Source of the DNA: Microbacterium candidum
Lineage (GTDB): Bacteria > Actinomycetota > Actinomycetes > Actinomycetales > Microbacteriaceae
Assembly: GCF_030315975.1 (NCBI RefSeq)
Contig: NZ_JASXSZ010000003.1
Span: 1-64,000 of the forward strand
DNA length: 64,000 nt
Direction of reading: 5' to 3'
Positions 15,964-25,153 of the stretch are shown here, piece after piece. Position numbers and translations under genes: made by a program. How positions within the stretch are numbered: position 1 is the stretch's first letter; each line of letters begins with the position of its first letter. Under the pieces are notes generated by a model. That model was not told the origin of the DNA, made no database searches, and worked only from the letters and a program-made list of their open reading frames with translations.

Positions 15964-18543
15964 CTACTGCGCGTCGCGCTCCTGCACCGCGAGGGCGCGC
16001 TCGACGCCCGCGAGGTTCTCGCTGACGAGGCGGCGGAGGGCCGCCGGCGCGTCCGCGTTCGCCGCGAGCCACGCGCGCGTCGCGTCGCGCAGGGCGACAT
16101 CGGCGAGCGCTGCCGGGTAGAGCCCGATGATGAGGTACTGGGCGATCTGGTAGGTGCGCGACTCCCAGATCGGCAGCAGCATGTCGAAGTACGGCTGGAC
16201 GAACGCGGTCAGCAGCTCGCGGGATGCCGGGTTCACGAAGCCGGCGGCCGCGGAGCGCACGACCGTGTTCGGCAGGTCGTGGTGCTCGACGAGTCCCGCC
16301 CACGCGATCCCCTTGGACTCGGCGTCCGGCAGCGCGGCCTTCGCCTGCGCGGCGAATTCGCCGCCCTTGGCCGTGTTGTCGTCGACGAGCGCCGCGTCGA
16401 TGTCGGCGGCTGTCACGACGCCGCCGGCGGCGAGGGAGACCAGGAGCTGCCACGACAGGTCGGTGTCGATCGAGAGACCCTCGAACGTGAGCTCGCCGTC
16501 GCGCACGCGGCGCACGCGATCCCACTGCGCGGGGGTGGAGGCGGCCGCCGCGAACGACTGCACCAGCTGCAGTTGGCTGTCGCTGCCGGCATCCGCGCGC
16601 TTCGCGAGCTCCCACAGGCCCTCCGCGACGGCGGCCCGCGCGGCCTCACGCCGCGTAGGGGCGACGTACGAGTTCGCGGTCAGGAGCAACTGACCGAGCG
16701 TCGTGCGGACGGTCGTCGACTCGGTCTCGCTGCCGAGGTTGCGCAGCACGAGGGCGATGTAGTCGCTCGCGGCCGTCTCGGCGTCGCGCGTCTGGTCCCA
16801 CGCGGCGCCCCACACGAGCGAACGCGCGAGGGGGTCGGCGATCTTCGAGAGGTGGTCGATCGCGGTCTTCAGCGAACGGTTGTCGAGACGGATCTTCGCG
16901 TACGCGAGGTCGTCGTCGTTCAGGAGCACGAGGTCGGGGCGCGTGATGCCCTTCAGCTCCGGAACGTCGGTGCGGTCGCCGTCGACATCGATCTCGATGC
17001 GGTGGACGCGCACGAGGGCATCGCCCTGCAGGCTGTAGAAGCCGACAGCGAGACGGTGCGGGCGGATCGTGGGGTAGTCCGCGGGAGCGGTCTGCACGAT
17101 CGCGAATCGCGTGATGCGACCGTCGACGCCCTCATCGATGACAGGCGACAGCGTGTTGACGCCGGCCGTCTCGAGCCACTTGCGCGACCACGTCGACAGA
17201 TCGCGGCCGCTCGTGGCCTCGAGCTCGACGAGGAGGTCACGCAGCTCCGTGTTGCCCCACTGGTGCTTGCGGAAGTACGCGCCGACGCCCGCGAAGAACG
17301 CGTCGATCCCGACCCACGCGGCGAGCTGCTTGAGAACCGAGCCGCCCTTGGCATACGTGATGCCGTCGAAGTTGACCTGCACGTCCTCGAGGTCGTTGAT
17401 CGTGGCGACGACCGGGTGCGTCGAGGGGAGCTGGTCCTGGCGGTACGCCCAGGTCTTCTCCATGGCGTTGAAGGTCGTCCACGCCTCGGTCCACTCCGTG
17501 GCCTCGGCGGTCGCGATCGTCGACGCCCACTCGGCGAACGACTCGTTCAGCCACAGGTCGTTCCACCACTTCATCGTGACGAGGTCGCCGAACCACATGT
17601 GGGCGAGCTCGTGCAGGATCGTGACGACGCGACGCTCCTTGACCGCATCCGTCACCTTGCTGCGGAAGACGTAGGTCTCGGTGAAGGTGACCGCGCCCGC
17701 GTTCTCCATCGCGCCCGCGTTGAACTCGGGGACGAACAGCTGGTCGTACTTGAGGAACGGGTAGGCGACGCCGAACTTCTCCTCGAAGTACGCGAATCCC
17801 TGGCGGGTCTTGTCGAAGATGTAGTCGGCGTCGAGGTGCTGCCAGAGGCTCTTGCGACCGTAGACGCCGAGCGGGATGACACGGCCCGACGCGCTCGTGA
17901 GCTCCGAGAACGTCGCCTCGTACGGGCCGGCGATGAGCGCCGTGATGTAGGAGGACATGCGCTGCGTGCGCTCGAACGCCCACGTCGCCGTGCCGTCGCC
18001 GTGGAGCTTGGGCTCGGGCGTGGGGGAGTTGGAGACGACCTTCCACTGCTCGGGGGCCGTCACGGTGAAGCGGAAGCCGGCCTTGAGGTCGGGCTGCTCG
18101 AAGACGGTGAACATCCGACGCGAGTCGGGCACCTCGAACTGGGAGTAGAGGTAGACCTCGCCGTCGACCGGGTCGACGAAGCGGTGCAGGCCCTCACCGG
18201 TGTTGGTGTAGAGGCAGTCGGCGTCGACGACGAGCACGTTGTCAGCGGCGAGCCCGGTCAGCGCGATGCGCGAGTCGACGAAGACGGAGGCCGGATCCAG
18301 CGCGACGCCGTTGAGGGTCACCGAGCGCACCTCACGGGCGATCAGGTCGATGAACGTGTCGGCGCCGGGGACGGCGGCGAAGCGGACGGTGGTGTGCGAG
18401 CCGAACACGTCGGCACCCCGGGTGAGGTCGAGCACGACGTCGTACTCGATGCCGGCTCCCGATTCGATCCCTGCGGGCGTCGACGGGTCGATGACCGCCC
18501 GTCGCTCCTGCGCTTCGATGCGGGTGAGGTTCTCTCCAGGCAC
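15964..18543 (-). CDS. pepN: Aminopeptidase N, M1 family
   Basis: Zinc metallopeptidase of 859 residues removing N-terminal amino acids from peptides in the cytoplasm. The exopeptidase motif AGAMENAG and the zinc site HELAHMWFGDLV followed 18 residues later by LNESFAEW are intact, and a C-terminal ERAP1-like helical domain completes the usual length. The start is GTG 18543 (MPGENLTRIEA) with GGGAG 8 nt upstream. It is monocistronic, with a strong hairpin after it. Confidence 0.95.
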   Translation of the reverse strand: MPGENLTRIEAQERRAVIDPSTPAGIESGAGIEYDVVLDLTRGADVFGSHTTVRFAAVPGADTFIDLIAREVRSVTLNGVALDPASVFVDSRIALTGLAADNVLVVDADCLYTNTGEGLHRFVDPVDGEVYLYSQFEVPDSRRMFTVFEQPDLKAGFRFTVTAPEQWKVVSNSPTPEPKLHGDGTATWAFERTQRMSSYITALIAGPYEATFSELTSASGRVIPLGVYGRKSLWQHLDADYIFDKTRQGFAYFEEKFGVAYPFLKYDQLFVPEFNAGAMENAGAVTFTETYVFRSKVTDAVKERRVVTILHELAHMWFGDLVTMKWWNDLWLNESFAEWASTIATAEATEWTEAWTTFNAMEKTWAYRQDQLPSTHPVVATINDLEDVQVNFDGITYAKGGSVLKQLAAWVGIDAFFAGVGAYFRKHQWGNTELRDLLVELEATSGRDLSTWSRKWLETAGVNTLSPVIDEGVDGRITRFAIVQTAPADYPTIRPHRLAVGFYSLQGDALVRVHRIEIDVDGDRTDVPELKGITRPDLVLLNDDDLAYAKIRLDNRSLKTAIDHLSKIADPLARSLVWGAAWDQTRDAETAASDYIALVLRNLGSETESTTVRTTLGQLLLTANSYVAPTRREAARAAVAEGLWELAKRADAGSDSQLQLVQSFAAAASTPAQWDRVRRVRDGELTFEGLSIDTDLSWQLLVSLAAGGVVTAADIDAALVDDNTAKGGEFAAQAKAALPDAESKGIAWAGLVEHHDLPNTVVRSAAAGFVNPASRELLTAFVQPYFDMLLPIWESRTYQIAQYLIIGLYPAALADVALRDATRAWLAANADAPAALRRLVSENLAGVERALAVQERDAQ

Positions 18544-18651
18544 TGGTTTTGCTCCCGTTGCGTGTGGGGGAATCGCCGCGGACAGGCGCGGATGGCGCCG
18601 GCGACAACCGTTCAACCCTACGCCAGAGACCATTCGAACGGCTGAAAGGGT

Positions 18652-20304
18652 CTAGGCCGCGGCGGTGCGCCGCACGTGCGACCGTGCGTGCTCGACCGCC
18701 GCGTCGAGGTCGTCGAACAGGTGGTTGTGGTGGCGCAGCGAGTCGAGCACGCCCACGGTGCGGAAGAGCTCCTCGTGTCCGGGCGGCACGCCCTTGATGA
18801 GCACGGTCACCCCCCGCCGCTCGAGGGACGTCACGATATCGGTGAGGACGCGCGCACCGGTGGCGTCCACGAGTTCGAGCTGCGACATCCGCAGGATGAC
18901 GACGGTCACGCCGGACAGATTCGTGACTGCGGCGTAGACGCGGTCTGCCGCGGCGAAGAAGAGGGGACCGTCGATCCGGATGACGGCGATGTGGTCGTCC
19001 CCGGGCTCCGCCGGCTCGGGCAGCGGCTCGCGGTGGACGCCCGTCGCCCGCGCCAGGCCCCGGATCGCGAAGACGCCGGCGACGGCCACGCCGATGACGA
19101 CCGCGACGATGAGGTCGACGGAGACGGTGACGACCGCGGTGGCGACGAAGGCGACCGCATCCGCCTTCGTCGATCCCAGGATCGACCGCACGGTGCCGCG
19201 GTGCACCATCCGGGTGGCGGTCACCATCAGGACCCCCGCGAGCGCGGCGAGCGGGATGCGGCCGACCGGCCCCGAGGCGACGAGCACGATGAGCAGCAGC
19301 ACGACCGCGTGCGTGATGGAGGCGAGTCGCGACCGGCCGCCGGACCGGATGTTGACCGCGGTGCGCGCGATCGCGCCGGTCGCCGGCATTCCGCCGAACA
19401 GTCCCGAGCCGATGGAGGCGAGCCCCTGCCCCACGAGTTCGCGATCGGGATCGTAGGGTCCTGTGTCGGCCAGGGACGCGGCCACGCGCGCGGACAGCAG
19501 CGACTCGATCGCGGCGAGGGCCGCGACGGTGAACGCCGGCAGGGCGAGGGAGGCGAGGATGCCGGCATCCACCTGGGGGAGCGCGGGCGCGGGCAGCGAC
19601 GCCGGGAGCACCCCGATCGTCGTGAGCGGCGCGCCCAGGAGCGACGCCGCGATCGTGACGATCACGATGCCGATGAGCGAGCCCGGTAGGGAACGATGGA
19701 TGCGGGGAGCCGCCAGCATCACGATCGCGACCACCGCGACCGCACCGAGCGACCACGGGACGTACGCCCAGTCGGCGTGCTGGATCGACTGGAACGCCGC
19801 GACGACCGCGTTCGAGCTCAGCTCGCCGGGCGCGGCGCGGTGCGGAGAGGTCACGAGCGGCACCTGCTGCAGGAAGATGATGATCGCGATGCCCAGGGTG
19901 AACCCCTCGATGACCGGCCACGGGATGAACGAGACCACCCGGCCGAGCCGCAGCACGCCGGCGGCCAGCACGATGACGCCGGCCAGCACGCTGACGGTCG
20001 CTACGGCGGAGACGCCGTGCGCCGCGACGATCGGCACGAGGATCACGACCATGGCGCCTGTCGGCCCCGACACCTGGACGTTCGATCCGCCGGCGACGGC
20101 CGCGATCACGCCGGCGACGATCGCGGTGACGAGCCCCGCCTCCGCGCTGACGCCGGAGCTGACGCCGAACCCGAGGGCCAGCGGCAGCGCCACGATGCCC
20201 ACCGTGACCCCGGCGAGGAGGTCGCCGCGCCACGTGCGGCGCAGCATCCGGTAGTCCGCGGCGCTCGGCACGAGGCCGCGCACCGCTGTCCAGACCGAAC
20301 TCAT
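18652..20304 (-). CDS. SulP-family anion transporter with STAS domain
   Basis: Inner-membrane permease of 550 residues. The SulP transmembrane domain spans roughly 25-410 (DLLAGVTVGIVALPLALGFG, VSGPTGAM, EGFTLGIAIIIFLQQ), and a cytoplasmic STAS domain follows (HIAVIRIDGPLFFAAADRVY, ELVDATGARVL). Members move sulfate, bicarbonate or other anions with H+ or Na+; the substrate is not readable. Its ATG overlaps the stop of an ArsR-type regulator by 4 nt, so expression is likely under that repressor. Confidence 0.9.
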   Translation of the reverse strand: MSSVWTAVRGLVPSAADYRMLRRTWRGDLLAGVTVGIVALPLALGFGVSSGVSAEAGLVTAIVAGVIAAVAGGSNVQVSGPTGAMVVILVPIVAAHGVSAVATVSVLAGVIVLAAGVLRLGRVVSFIPWPVIEGFTLGIAIIIFLQQVPLVTSPHRAAPGELSSNAVVAAFQSIQHADWAYVPWSLGAVAVVAIVMLAAPRIHRSLPGSLIGIVIVTIAASLLGAPLTTIGVLPASLPAPALPQVDAGILASLALPAFTVAALAAIESLLSARVAASLADTGPYDPDRELVGQGLASIGSGLFGGMPATGAIARTAVNIRSGGRSRLASITHAVVLLLIVLVASGPVGRIPLAALAGVLMVTATRMVHRGTVRSILGSTKADAVAFVATAVVTVSVDLIVAVVIGVAVAGVFAIRGLARATGVHREPLPEPAEPGDDHIAVIRIDGPLFFAAADRVYAAVTNLSGVTVVILRMSQLELVDATGARVLTDIVTSLERRGVTVLIKGVPPGHEELFRTVGVLDSLRHHNHLFDDLDAAVEHARSHVRRTAAA

Positions 20305-20663
20305 GAGACGGGGATGGCGGGAAGCGCCAGCGCGTCGTCGAGGCGGGCGCCGTCGGACTCCAGGATGCCGAGCAGCAGTGCCCGTGCGACCGCGAGGAGC
20401 TCTGCGACCCGCGGGTCGGCGAGTCGGTAGTAGACGTGGCTCGCCCGGCGCTCGGACTCGACCAGCCGGTGCCGTCGGAGGACCGAGAGATGCTGCGAGA
20501 GGTGGGACGCCTCCAGGCCGGTCTCCTCCTGCAGTTCGGCGACGCTCACTTCCGGCGAGGCTGAGAGCAGTTCGAGGATGCGGATGCGGAAGGGATGCGC
20601 GAGCCCCTTGAACAGGCCCGCCTTGACCTCGTAGAGCGGTCGCTGACGCTGACTGAATGGCAT
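20301..20663 (-). CDS. ArsR/SmtB-type winged-helix regulator
   Basis: Regulator of 120 residues with winged helix at 15-95 (FKGLAHPFRIRILELLS, ASHLSQHLSVLRRHRLVES, HVYYRLADPRVAELL). No cysteine is present, so neither the alpha3 (ELCVCDL) nor any Cys-based metal site exists; it may sense something else, as other non-metal ArsR proteins do. ATG 20663 sits inside a palindrome that also covers the -10 box, consistent with autorepression. It is translationally coupled to the SulP gene. Confidence 0.87.
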   Translation of the reverse strand: MPFSQRQRPLYEVKAGLFKGLAHPFRIRILELLSASPEVSVAELQEETGLEASHLSQHLSVLRRHRLVESERRASHVYYRLADPRVAELLAVARALLLGILESDGARLDDALALPAIPVS

Positions 20664-20677
20664 GATGAAATCATCAT
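20662..20677. promoter_or_regulatory. Probable ArsR operator overlapping -10 and start codon
   Basis: The palindrome ATGATGA-AA-TCATCAT spans the start of the ArsR-type gene. On the minus strand TATGAT (20678-20673), a -10 box, overlaps it, and transcription would begin 1-3 nt before the ATG. Binding of a dimeric repressor here would block its own promoter and that of the SulP gene. Confidence 0.6.
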
Positions 20678-20720
20678 ATCGCGCATCGGCTGAAGCCGTC
20701 CCGCTCTCTAGGATTGACGC

Positions 20721-21263
20721 ATGCGCATCCACATCGCGACCGACCACGCGGGCCTCGAGTTCTCCACGCAGCTGCAGCGCCATCTGGCCGACCAGGGGCA
20801 CGAGGTGGTCGACCACGGCCCGATCGAGTACGACGCGCTCGACGACTACCCGGCGTTCTGCATCCGCGCCGCCCAGGCGGTCGTGCGCGACCAGGCTGCG
20901 GGCATCGGGACGCTCGGGGTCGTCTTCGGCGGGTCCGGCAACGGCGAGCAGATCTCGGCCAACAAGGTGCGAGGCATCCGCGCCGCCCTGGTGTGGAACA
21001 CCTCGACGGCGGAGCTCGCCCGCCAGCACAACGACGCGAACGTCATCGCGATCGGCGCACGCCAGCACACGCTGGAAGAGGCGTTCGAGCTCGTCGACAC
21101 GTTCATCGCGACGCCGTTCTCCGACGAGGAGCGTCACATCCGGCGCATCGGCCAGATCGCCGCGTTCGAGGCCGACGGGTCGCTCGAGCCCGACCCGCGC
21201 GGCGCTGTCGCGCCGAACGTCATCGCGGACGACGCCAGCGCGTTCGATCCCGAGGAAGGCTGA
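20721..21263 (+). CDS. rpiB: Ribose-5-phosphate isomerase B
   Basis: Interconverts ribose-5-phosphate and ribulose-5-phosphate in the pentose phosphate pathway. The 180-residue protein has the RpiB/LacAB fold with RIHIATDHAGLEF, GIGTLGVVFGGSGNGEQIS (phosphate-binding anion hole) and the ring-opening His in ARQHNDANVI. The tail past residue 150 is longer than in Escherichia coli, as usual in actinobacteria. TAGGAT lies 6 nt before the ATG, so the mRNA appears leaderless. The stop shares one base with the next start. Confidence 0.94.
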   Translation: MRIHIATDHAGLEFSTQLQRHLADQGHEVVDHGPIEYDALDDYPAFCIRAAQAVVRDQAAGIGTLGVVFGGSGNGEQISANKVRGIRAALVWNTSTAELARQHNDANVIAIGARQHTLEEAFELVDTFIATPFSDEERHIRRIGQIAAFEADGSLEPDPRGAVAPNVIADDASAFDPEEG

Positions 21264-22279
21264 TGCCGGAGGGACACTCCGTCCATCGGATCGCGCGGCA
21301 GTTCGAGCGCAACTTCGTCGGACGCCGCGTGTCGGCGTCCAGCCCGCAAGGGCGGTTCGCCGAGGGCGCGGCCGTTCTGAACGGACACGAGGCGGCATCG
21401 GTCCGTGCGGTCGGCAAGCAGATGTTCCTCGAGTTCGAGGGCGACGTGTGGCTCCGTGTGCACCTCGGCATGTACGGGGCGTGGGACTTCGCGGGGGAGA
21501 TCCTCGTCGACCCGACGATCGCGTCGGCCAACGGCCGCATGGGTCAGACGAACCAGCGCGGCACGGTTCTAGAAGACACGGCGCGCGCGGGCATCCCGAT
21601 CATGGATGCCGCGGGGGAGAACTCGCTGACCTCTATCGGCGCGCCCCGGCGCGCCCGCGTGCACGTGCGCATGTCCGAGCAGACGAAGGGCCTCGCCGAC
21701 GAGGGCGACGAGTGGCCGCCGCCCGTCGTCGGACAGGTGCGCCTGCGCCTCATGACGGACATCACGTGCGCCGACCTGCGCGGTCCGACGGCCTGCGAGC
21801 TGCAGACGCCCGACGAGGTCGCGCAGACGATCGGGAAGCTCGGCCCGGACCCGCTCGTCGACGACCCGGCCGAAGGGGAGGAGCGGTTCACCCGCGCCGT
21901 GCTCCGCAAGCCCACGCCGATCGGGCTGCTCCTCATGGATCAGAACGTCGTGAGCGGCATCGGCAACGTCTACCGGGCGGAGCTCCTGTTCCGTGCCGGC
22001 CTCGACCCGCACACGCCCGGCCGCGATGTGCCCGAGGAGACGGTGCGGGCGATCTGGCGCGACTGGTCCCGGCTGCTGCGGATCGGCGTCGAGACCGGCC
22101 AGATGATGACGATGGACGACCTGTCGGACGACGACTGGCGCAAGGCGATGGCCAGCCGCGATGACCGGCACTGGGTGTACCACCGCGCGGGGCTGCCCTG
22201 CCGCGTGTGCGGCACCGCGATCCTGTTGGAGGAGATGGGGGCGCGCAAGCTCTACTGGTGCCCCGTCGACCAGACCTGA
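21263..22279 (+). CDS. Fpg/Nei-family DNA glycosylase
   Basis: Base-excision repair glycosylase/AP lyase of 338 residues. MPEGHSVHRIARQFE carries the catalytic Pro2 (after Met removal) and Glu3; FLEFEGDVWLRVHLGMYG gives the core, and VVSGIGNVYRAELLFRAGL the H2TH element. The C-terminal zinc finger has C313, C316 and C333, but the fourth position is Asp (D336, CPVD) rather than Cys. PEGHS resembles Nei more than MutM (PELPE), so oxidised pyrimidines are likely substrates. Coupled to rpiB by TGATG. Confidence 0.88.
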   Translation: MPEGHSVHRIARQFERNFVGRRVSASSPQGRFAEGAAVLNGHEAASVRAVGKQMFLEFEGDVWLRVHLGMYGAWDFAGEILVDPTIASANGRMGQTNQRGTVLEDTARAGIPIMDAAGENSLTSIGAPRRARVHVRMSEQTKGLADEGDEWPPPVVGQVRLRLMTDITCADLRGPTACELQTPDEVAQTIGKLGPDPLVDDPAEGEERFTRAVLRKPTPIGLLLMDQNVVSGIGNVYRAELLFRAGLDPHTPGRDVPEETVRAIWRDWSRLLRIGVETGQMMTMDDLSDDDWRKAMASRDDRHWVYHRAGLPCRVCGTAILLEEMGARKLYWCPVDQT

Positions 22280-22337
22280 CGACGAACCGCGGAGCCGCGA
22301 CCGCGGTGGGACGCGGTGATCTCGTTAGCATGAGTCC

Positions 22338-22979
22338 ATGCGCCAGAATCCCAGTTTCGCGATGACGGATGTCGCGGAGCTCCGCCGGATCATCGAGCAC
22401 AATCCGTGGGCGACCCTCGTCAGTGCGACGCCCGACGGGCTCGTCGCCTCCCACTACGCGGTGCTCCTGGACGACTCGCGCGACGACCTGACGATCGTCG
22501 CTCATATGGGACGCCCCGACGACCTCATCCACGGCCTCGGCGAACGCGAGCTGATGGTGATCTTCCAGGGCCCGCACGGGTACATCTCTCCGGGCTGGTA
22601 CGGCGATGTGCCGAGCGTGCCGACCTGGAACTTCATCTCGGTGCAGCTGTCCGGCATCCCGGAGATCCTCTCGACCGAGGAGAACCTCGCGGTCCTCGAC
22701 AAGCTCGTCGCGCACTTCGAGTCCGCGCTGGAGCAGCCGCGGCTCATGTGGGAGCGCCCGAACGACGCCGCGTTCGTCGAGCGCATGGAGAAGGGCACGA
22801 TCGGGTTCCGCCTGACCCCGACGAAGGTCGTCGCCAAGCGCAAGCTCAGCCAGAACAAGACTGCCGACATGGTGGAGACAGTCATCGCGGAGCTCGACGG
22901 GGACGGACCCTACGCCAACGCGGCGCTCGCGGCCGAGATGCGCCGCGCCCACGACGCCATGGGGGCGGCCCGCGCGTGA
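22338..22979 (+). CDS. FMN-binding split-barrel protein, PaiB-like
   Basis: Protein of 213 residues of the PaiB family, an FMN-binding split barrel. Visible features are NPWATLVSATPDGLVASHYAVLL, the GRPD loop, HGYISPGWY and PTWNFISVQLSG. PaiB was named as a repressor of degradative enzymes in Bacillus, but many members are probably flavin reductases or binding proteins; regulation here is unproven. TAGCAT lies 6 nt before the ATG, suggesting a leaderless start. It overlaps the amidohydrolase gene (TGATG). Confidence 0.85.
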   Translation: MRQNPSFAMTDVAELRRIIEHNPWATLVSATPDGLVASHYAVLLDDSRDDLTIVAHMGRPDDLIHGLGERELMVIFQGPHGYISPGWYGDVPSVPTWNFISVQLSGIPEILSTEENLAVLDKLVAHFESALEQPRLMWERPNDAAFVERMEKGTIGFRLTPTKVVAKRKLSQNKTADMVETVIAELDGDGPYANAALAAEMRRAHDAMGAARA

Positions 22980-24454
22980 TGACGACGATCACCGGCGCCT
23001 TCCTGCGCGGCCCCGGCGCCGAGATGCTGCCGACGAGCGGGCCTTTCGACGTATTCCTCGAGAGCGGCGAGATCGCCGACATCGCGCCCGCCGGGGTGCT
23101 GCGCCCGCGGGGTGAGATCCTCGACGCGGCGGGACGCTTCCTCATCCCCGGGCTCTGGGACCACCACGTGCACACGACGCAATGGGCGCTCACCGCCCAG
23201 CGCGCGGACCTCGGCGGCGCGGAGAGCGCGGCGCATGCCGCGCGTCTCGTGGCGGCTTCCGACCTCGTGCCGGACGGGCGGCGCGTCGGCGCAGGCTACC
23301 GCGACGCGCTCTGGGCGGAGACGCCGACGCTCGCGCTCCTCGACGAACTGACCGGCGAGACTCCGACCTACCTCCTCAACGCCGACGCGCACAGCATGTG
23401 GCTGAACTCCGCCGCGCAGCGCCGGGAGGGCATCTCGACCGAGGCCGACGGCATCCTGCGCGAAGAGCCCGCGTTCGAGGTCTCCAAGCGGCTGAACGCG
23501 GTCGATCCCGACGTCGGCGATCGTCTTGTCACCCGCATGGCGAAGGAGGCCGCCTCCCGCGGTGTCGTCGGCATCGTCGACCTCGACATGGCCTGGAACG
23601 AAGAGTCGTGGATGCGGCGGCTCGCCGCCGGGTTCGACACGCTGCGCGTCGAGTTCGGCGTCTATCCCGACCTCCTCCCGCGTGCGCTCGCCGAGGGGCT
23701 GCGCACCGGCGACCCCGTGCGCGGTGCCGACTCCGACCTCGTGACGGTGGGCCCGCTGAAGGTCATCACGGACGGCTCGCTCGGCACGCGGACGGCGGCA
23801 GTGACCCATCCCTACGACGGGCACGACCACGGCCTCCTCACCGTTCGGCCGGCTGAGCTCCGTGAGCTGATGGCGGCGGCGACGGCCGGAGGCCTGCGCT
23901 GCGCGATCCATGCGATCGGCGACGAGGCGAACTCGCGCGCCCTCGACGCGTTCGCGGCGACCGGGGCGTGGGGGAGCATCGAGCACGCGCAGCTCGTCGC
24001 CCATGCCGACATCCCGCGATTCGCCCGGCTCGGCGTGGCCGCGAGCGTCCAGCCCGAGCACGCGCTCGACGACCGCGACATGGCGGACGCGCTGTGGGCC
24101 GGGCAGACCTCGATCGCCTATCCGATGCGCTCGCTGGTCGATGCCGGAGCGACGCTGCTGCTCGGCTCCGACGCTCCGGTGTCACCCCTCGACCCGTGGG
24201 CGGCGATCGCCGCTGCGGTGTTCCGCGCGCGTGACGGCCGGGAGCCGTGGCGTCCCGAGGAGACCGTGGATGCCATGACCGCCCTCGGGGCGTCCACCCG
24301 CGCCGGCTCCGCGAGCCCCGACGCCCTGACGCCCGGGGCGCCCGCCGACATCGCGATGTGCGATATCGACCCGATGACGGCGGACGACCCCGCCCTGCGC
24401 GCCATGCGCGTCTCGGCCACTCTGCTCGCCGGCCGCCTGACGTACGGAGGCTGA
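22979..24454 (+). CDS. Amidohydrolase family protein, YtcJ-like
   Basis: Metal-dependent hydrolase of 491 residues. The small beta-sandwich domain gives FLIPGLWDHHVHTT with the metal-binding HxH. Later come DGSLGTRTAAVTHPYDGHDHG, the catalytic histidines in CAIHAIGDEAN and GSIEHAQLV, and the Asp in LLLGSDAPVSPLDPW. The YtcJ group acts on unknown amides or cyclic amides. It is sandwiched between the PaiB-like gene and the GAP-family membrane gene with one-base overlap or spacing, so a three-gene operon is likely. Confidence 0.87.
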   Translation: MTTITGAFLRGPGAEMLPTSGPFDVFLESGEIADIAPAGVLRPRGEILDAAGRFLIPGLWDHHVHTTQWALTAQRADLGGAESAAHAARLVAASDLVPDGRRVGAGYRDALWAETPTLALLDELTGETPTYLLNADAHSMWLNSAAQRREGISTEADGILREEPAFEVSKRLNAVDPDVGDRLVTRMAKEAASRGVVGIVDLDMAWNEESWMRRLAAGFDTLRVEFGVYPDLLPRALAEGLRTGDPVRGADSDLVTVGPLKVITDGSLGTRTAAVTHPYDGHDHGLLTVRPAELRELMAAATAGGLRCAIHAIGDEANSRALDAFAATGAWGSIEHAQLVAHADIPRFARLGVAASVQPEHALDDRDMADALWAGQTSIAYPMRSLVDAGATLLLGSDAPVSPLDPWAAIAAAVFRARDGREPWRPEETVDAMTALGASTRAGSASPDALTPGAPADIAMCDIDPMTADDPALRAMRVSATLLAGRLTYGG

Positions 24455-24455
24455 C

Positions 24456-25130
24456 ATGCTCGCGGTCATCGGGTACACCCTGCCGCTCGCGCTCATCGTG
24501 TGGTTCAGCCCGACGCGCGTCATGGCGGCGACGCTCCTGCTGTTCTCCGGCCGCGCACGCCCCGTCGCGGGCGGCTACGCCGTGGGCTGGGTTCTGGGGA
24601 TCTCGCTGTGCGTCGTCGCCTTCACGATCGGCGCGGCGCTCGCGACCGCCGCCACGTCGCACAGCACGACGGGCTCCACGCCCCTCCTCTATCTCGTCGT
24701 CGGTCTCACGATGATCGCGATGGCGGGCGTCGCCTGGCGTTCGCGCCCCCGGCCGGGCGTGAAGCGGCCGACGCCGCGGTGGATGCTCATGATCGACCGG
24801 CTGACACCGATGTCGGCACTCGGCCTCGGCTTCGCGTTCTCGATCGTGAGTCCCACGCATCTGCTCGCGATCGCCGCGGCGGGGGCTGCGATCGCCGGCG
24901 CCGGTCTGTCGGTGGGCGATCAGATCGCCATCGGACTCGTGTTCATCGTGATCTGCACGAGCTCGGTGACAGTCCCTGTCGGCGCCGCGATCCTTGCGCC
25001 GCAGCGCACCGAAGTGCCGCTACGTCGTCTCCACGACTGGCTCGAGAAGCACGGCCCGACCACCGTTGTCGTGGTCTTCCTCGTGATCGGCGTGGACTTC
25101 CTCGGGAAGGCGATCGCCGCACTCAGCTGA
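24456..25130 (+). CDS. GAP family membrane protein (Sap-like)
   Basis: Membrane protein of 224 residues with six hydrophobic helices, resembling the GAP/SfLAP (Sap) family, which in mycobacteria aids export of glycolipids. It opens VIGYTLPLALIVWFSPTR and has FSIVSPTHLLAIAAAGAAI in the second half, echoing the internal duplication of the LysE-like fold. Start ATG lies 1 nt after the amidohydrolase stop, so it is cotranscribed. Its substrate here is unknown. It is convergent with dps. Confidence 0.75.
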   Translation: MLAVIGYTLPLALIVWFSPTRVMAATLLLFSGRARPVAGGYAVGWVLGISLCVVAFTIGAALATAATSHSTTGSTPLLYLVVGLTMIAMAGVAWRSRPRPGVKRPTPRWMLMIDRLTPMSALGLGFAFSIVSPTHLLAIAAAGAAIAGAGLSVGDQIAIGLVFIVICTSSVTVPVGAAILAPQRTEVPLRRLHDWLEKHGPTTVVVVFLVIGVDFLGKAIAALS

Positions 25131-25153
25131 CCGGTCCGAGCGCGGCGATGCGC

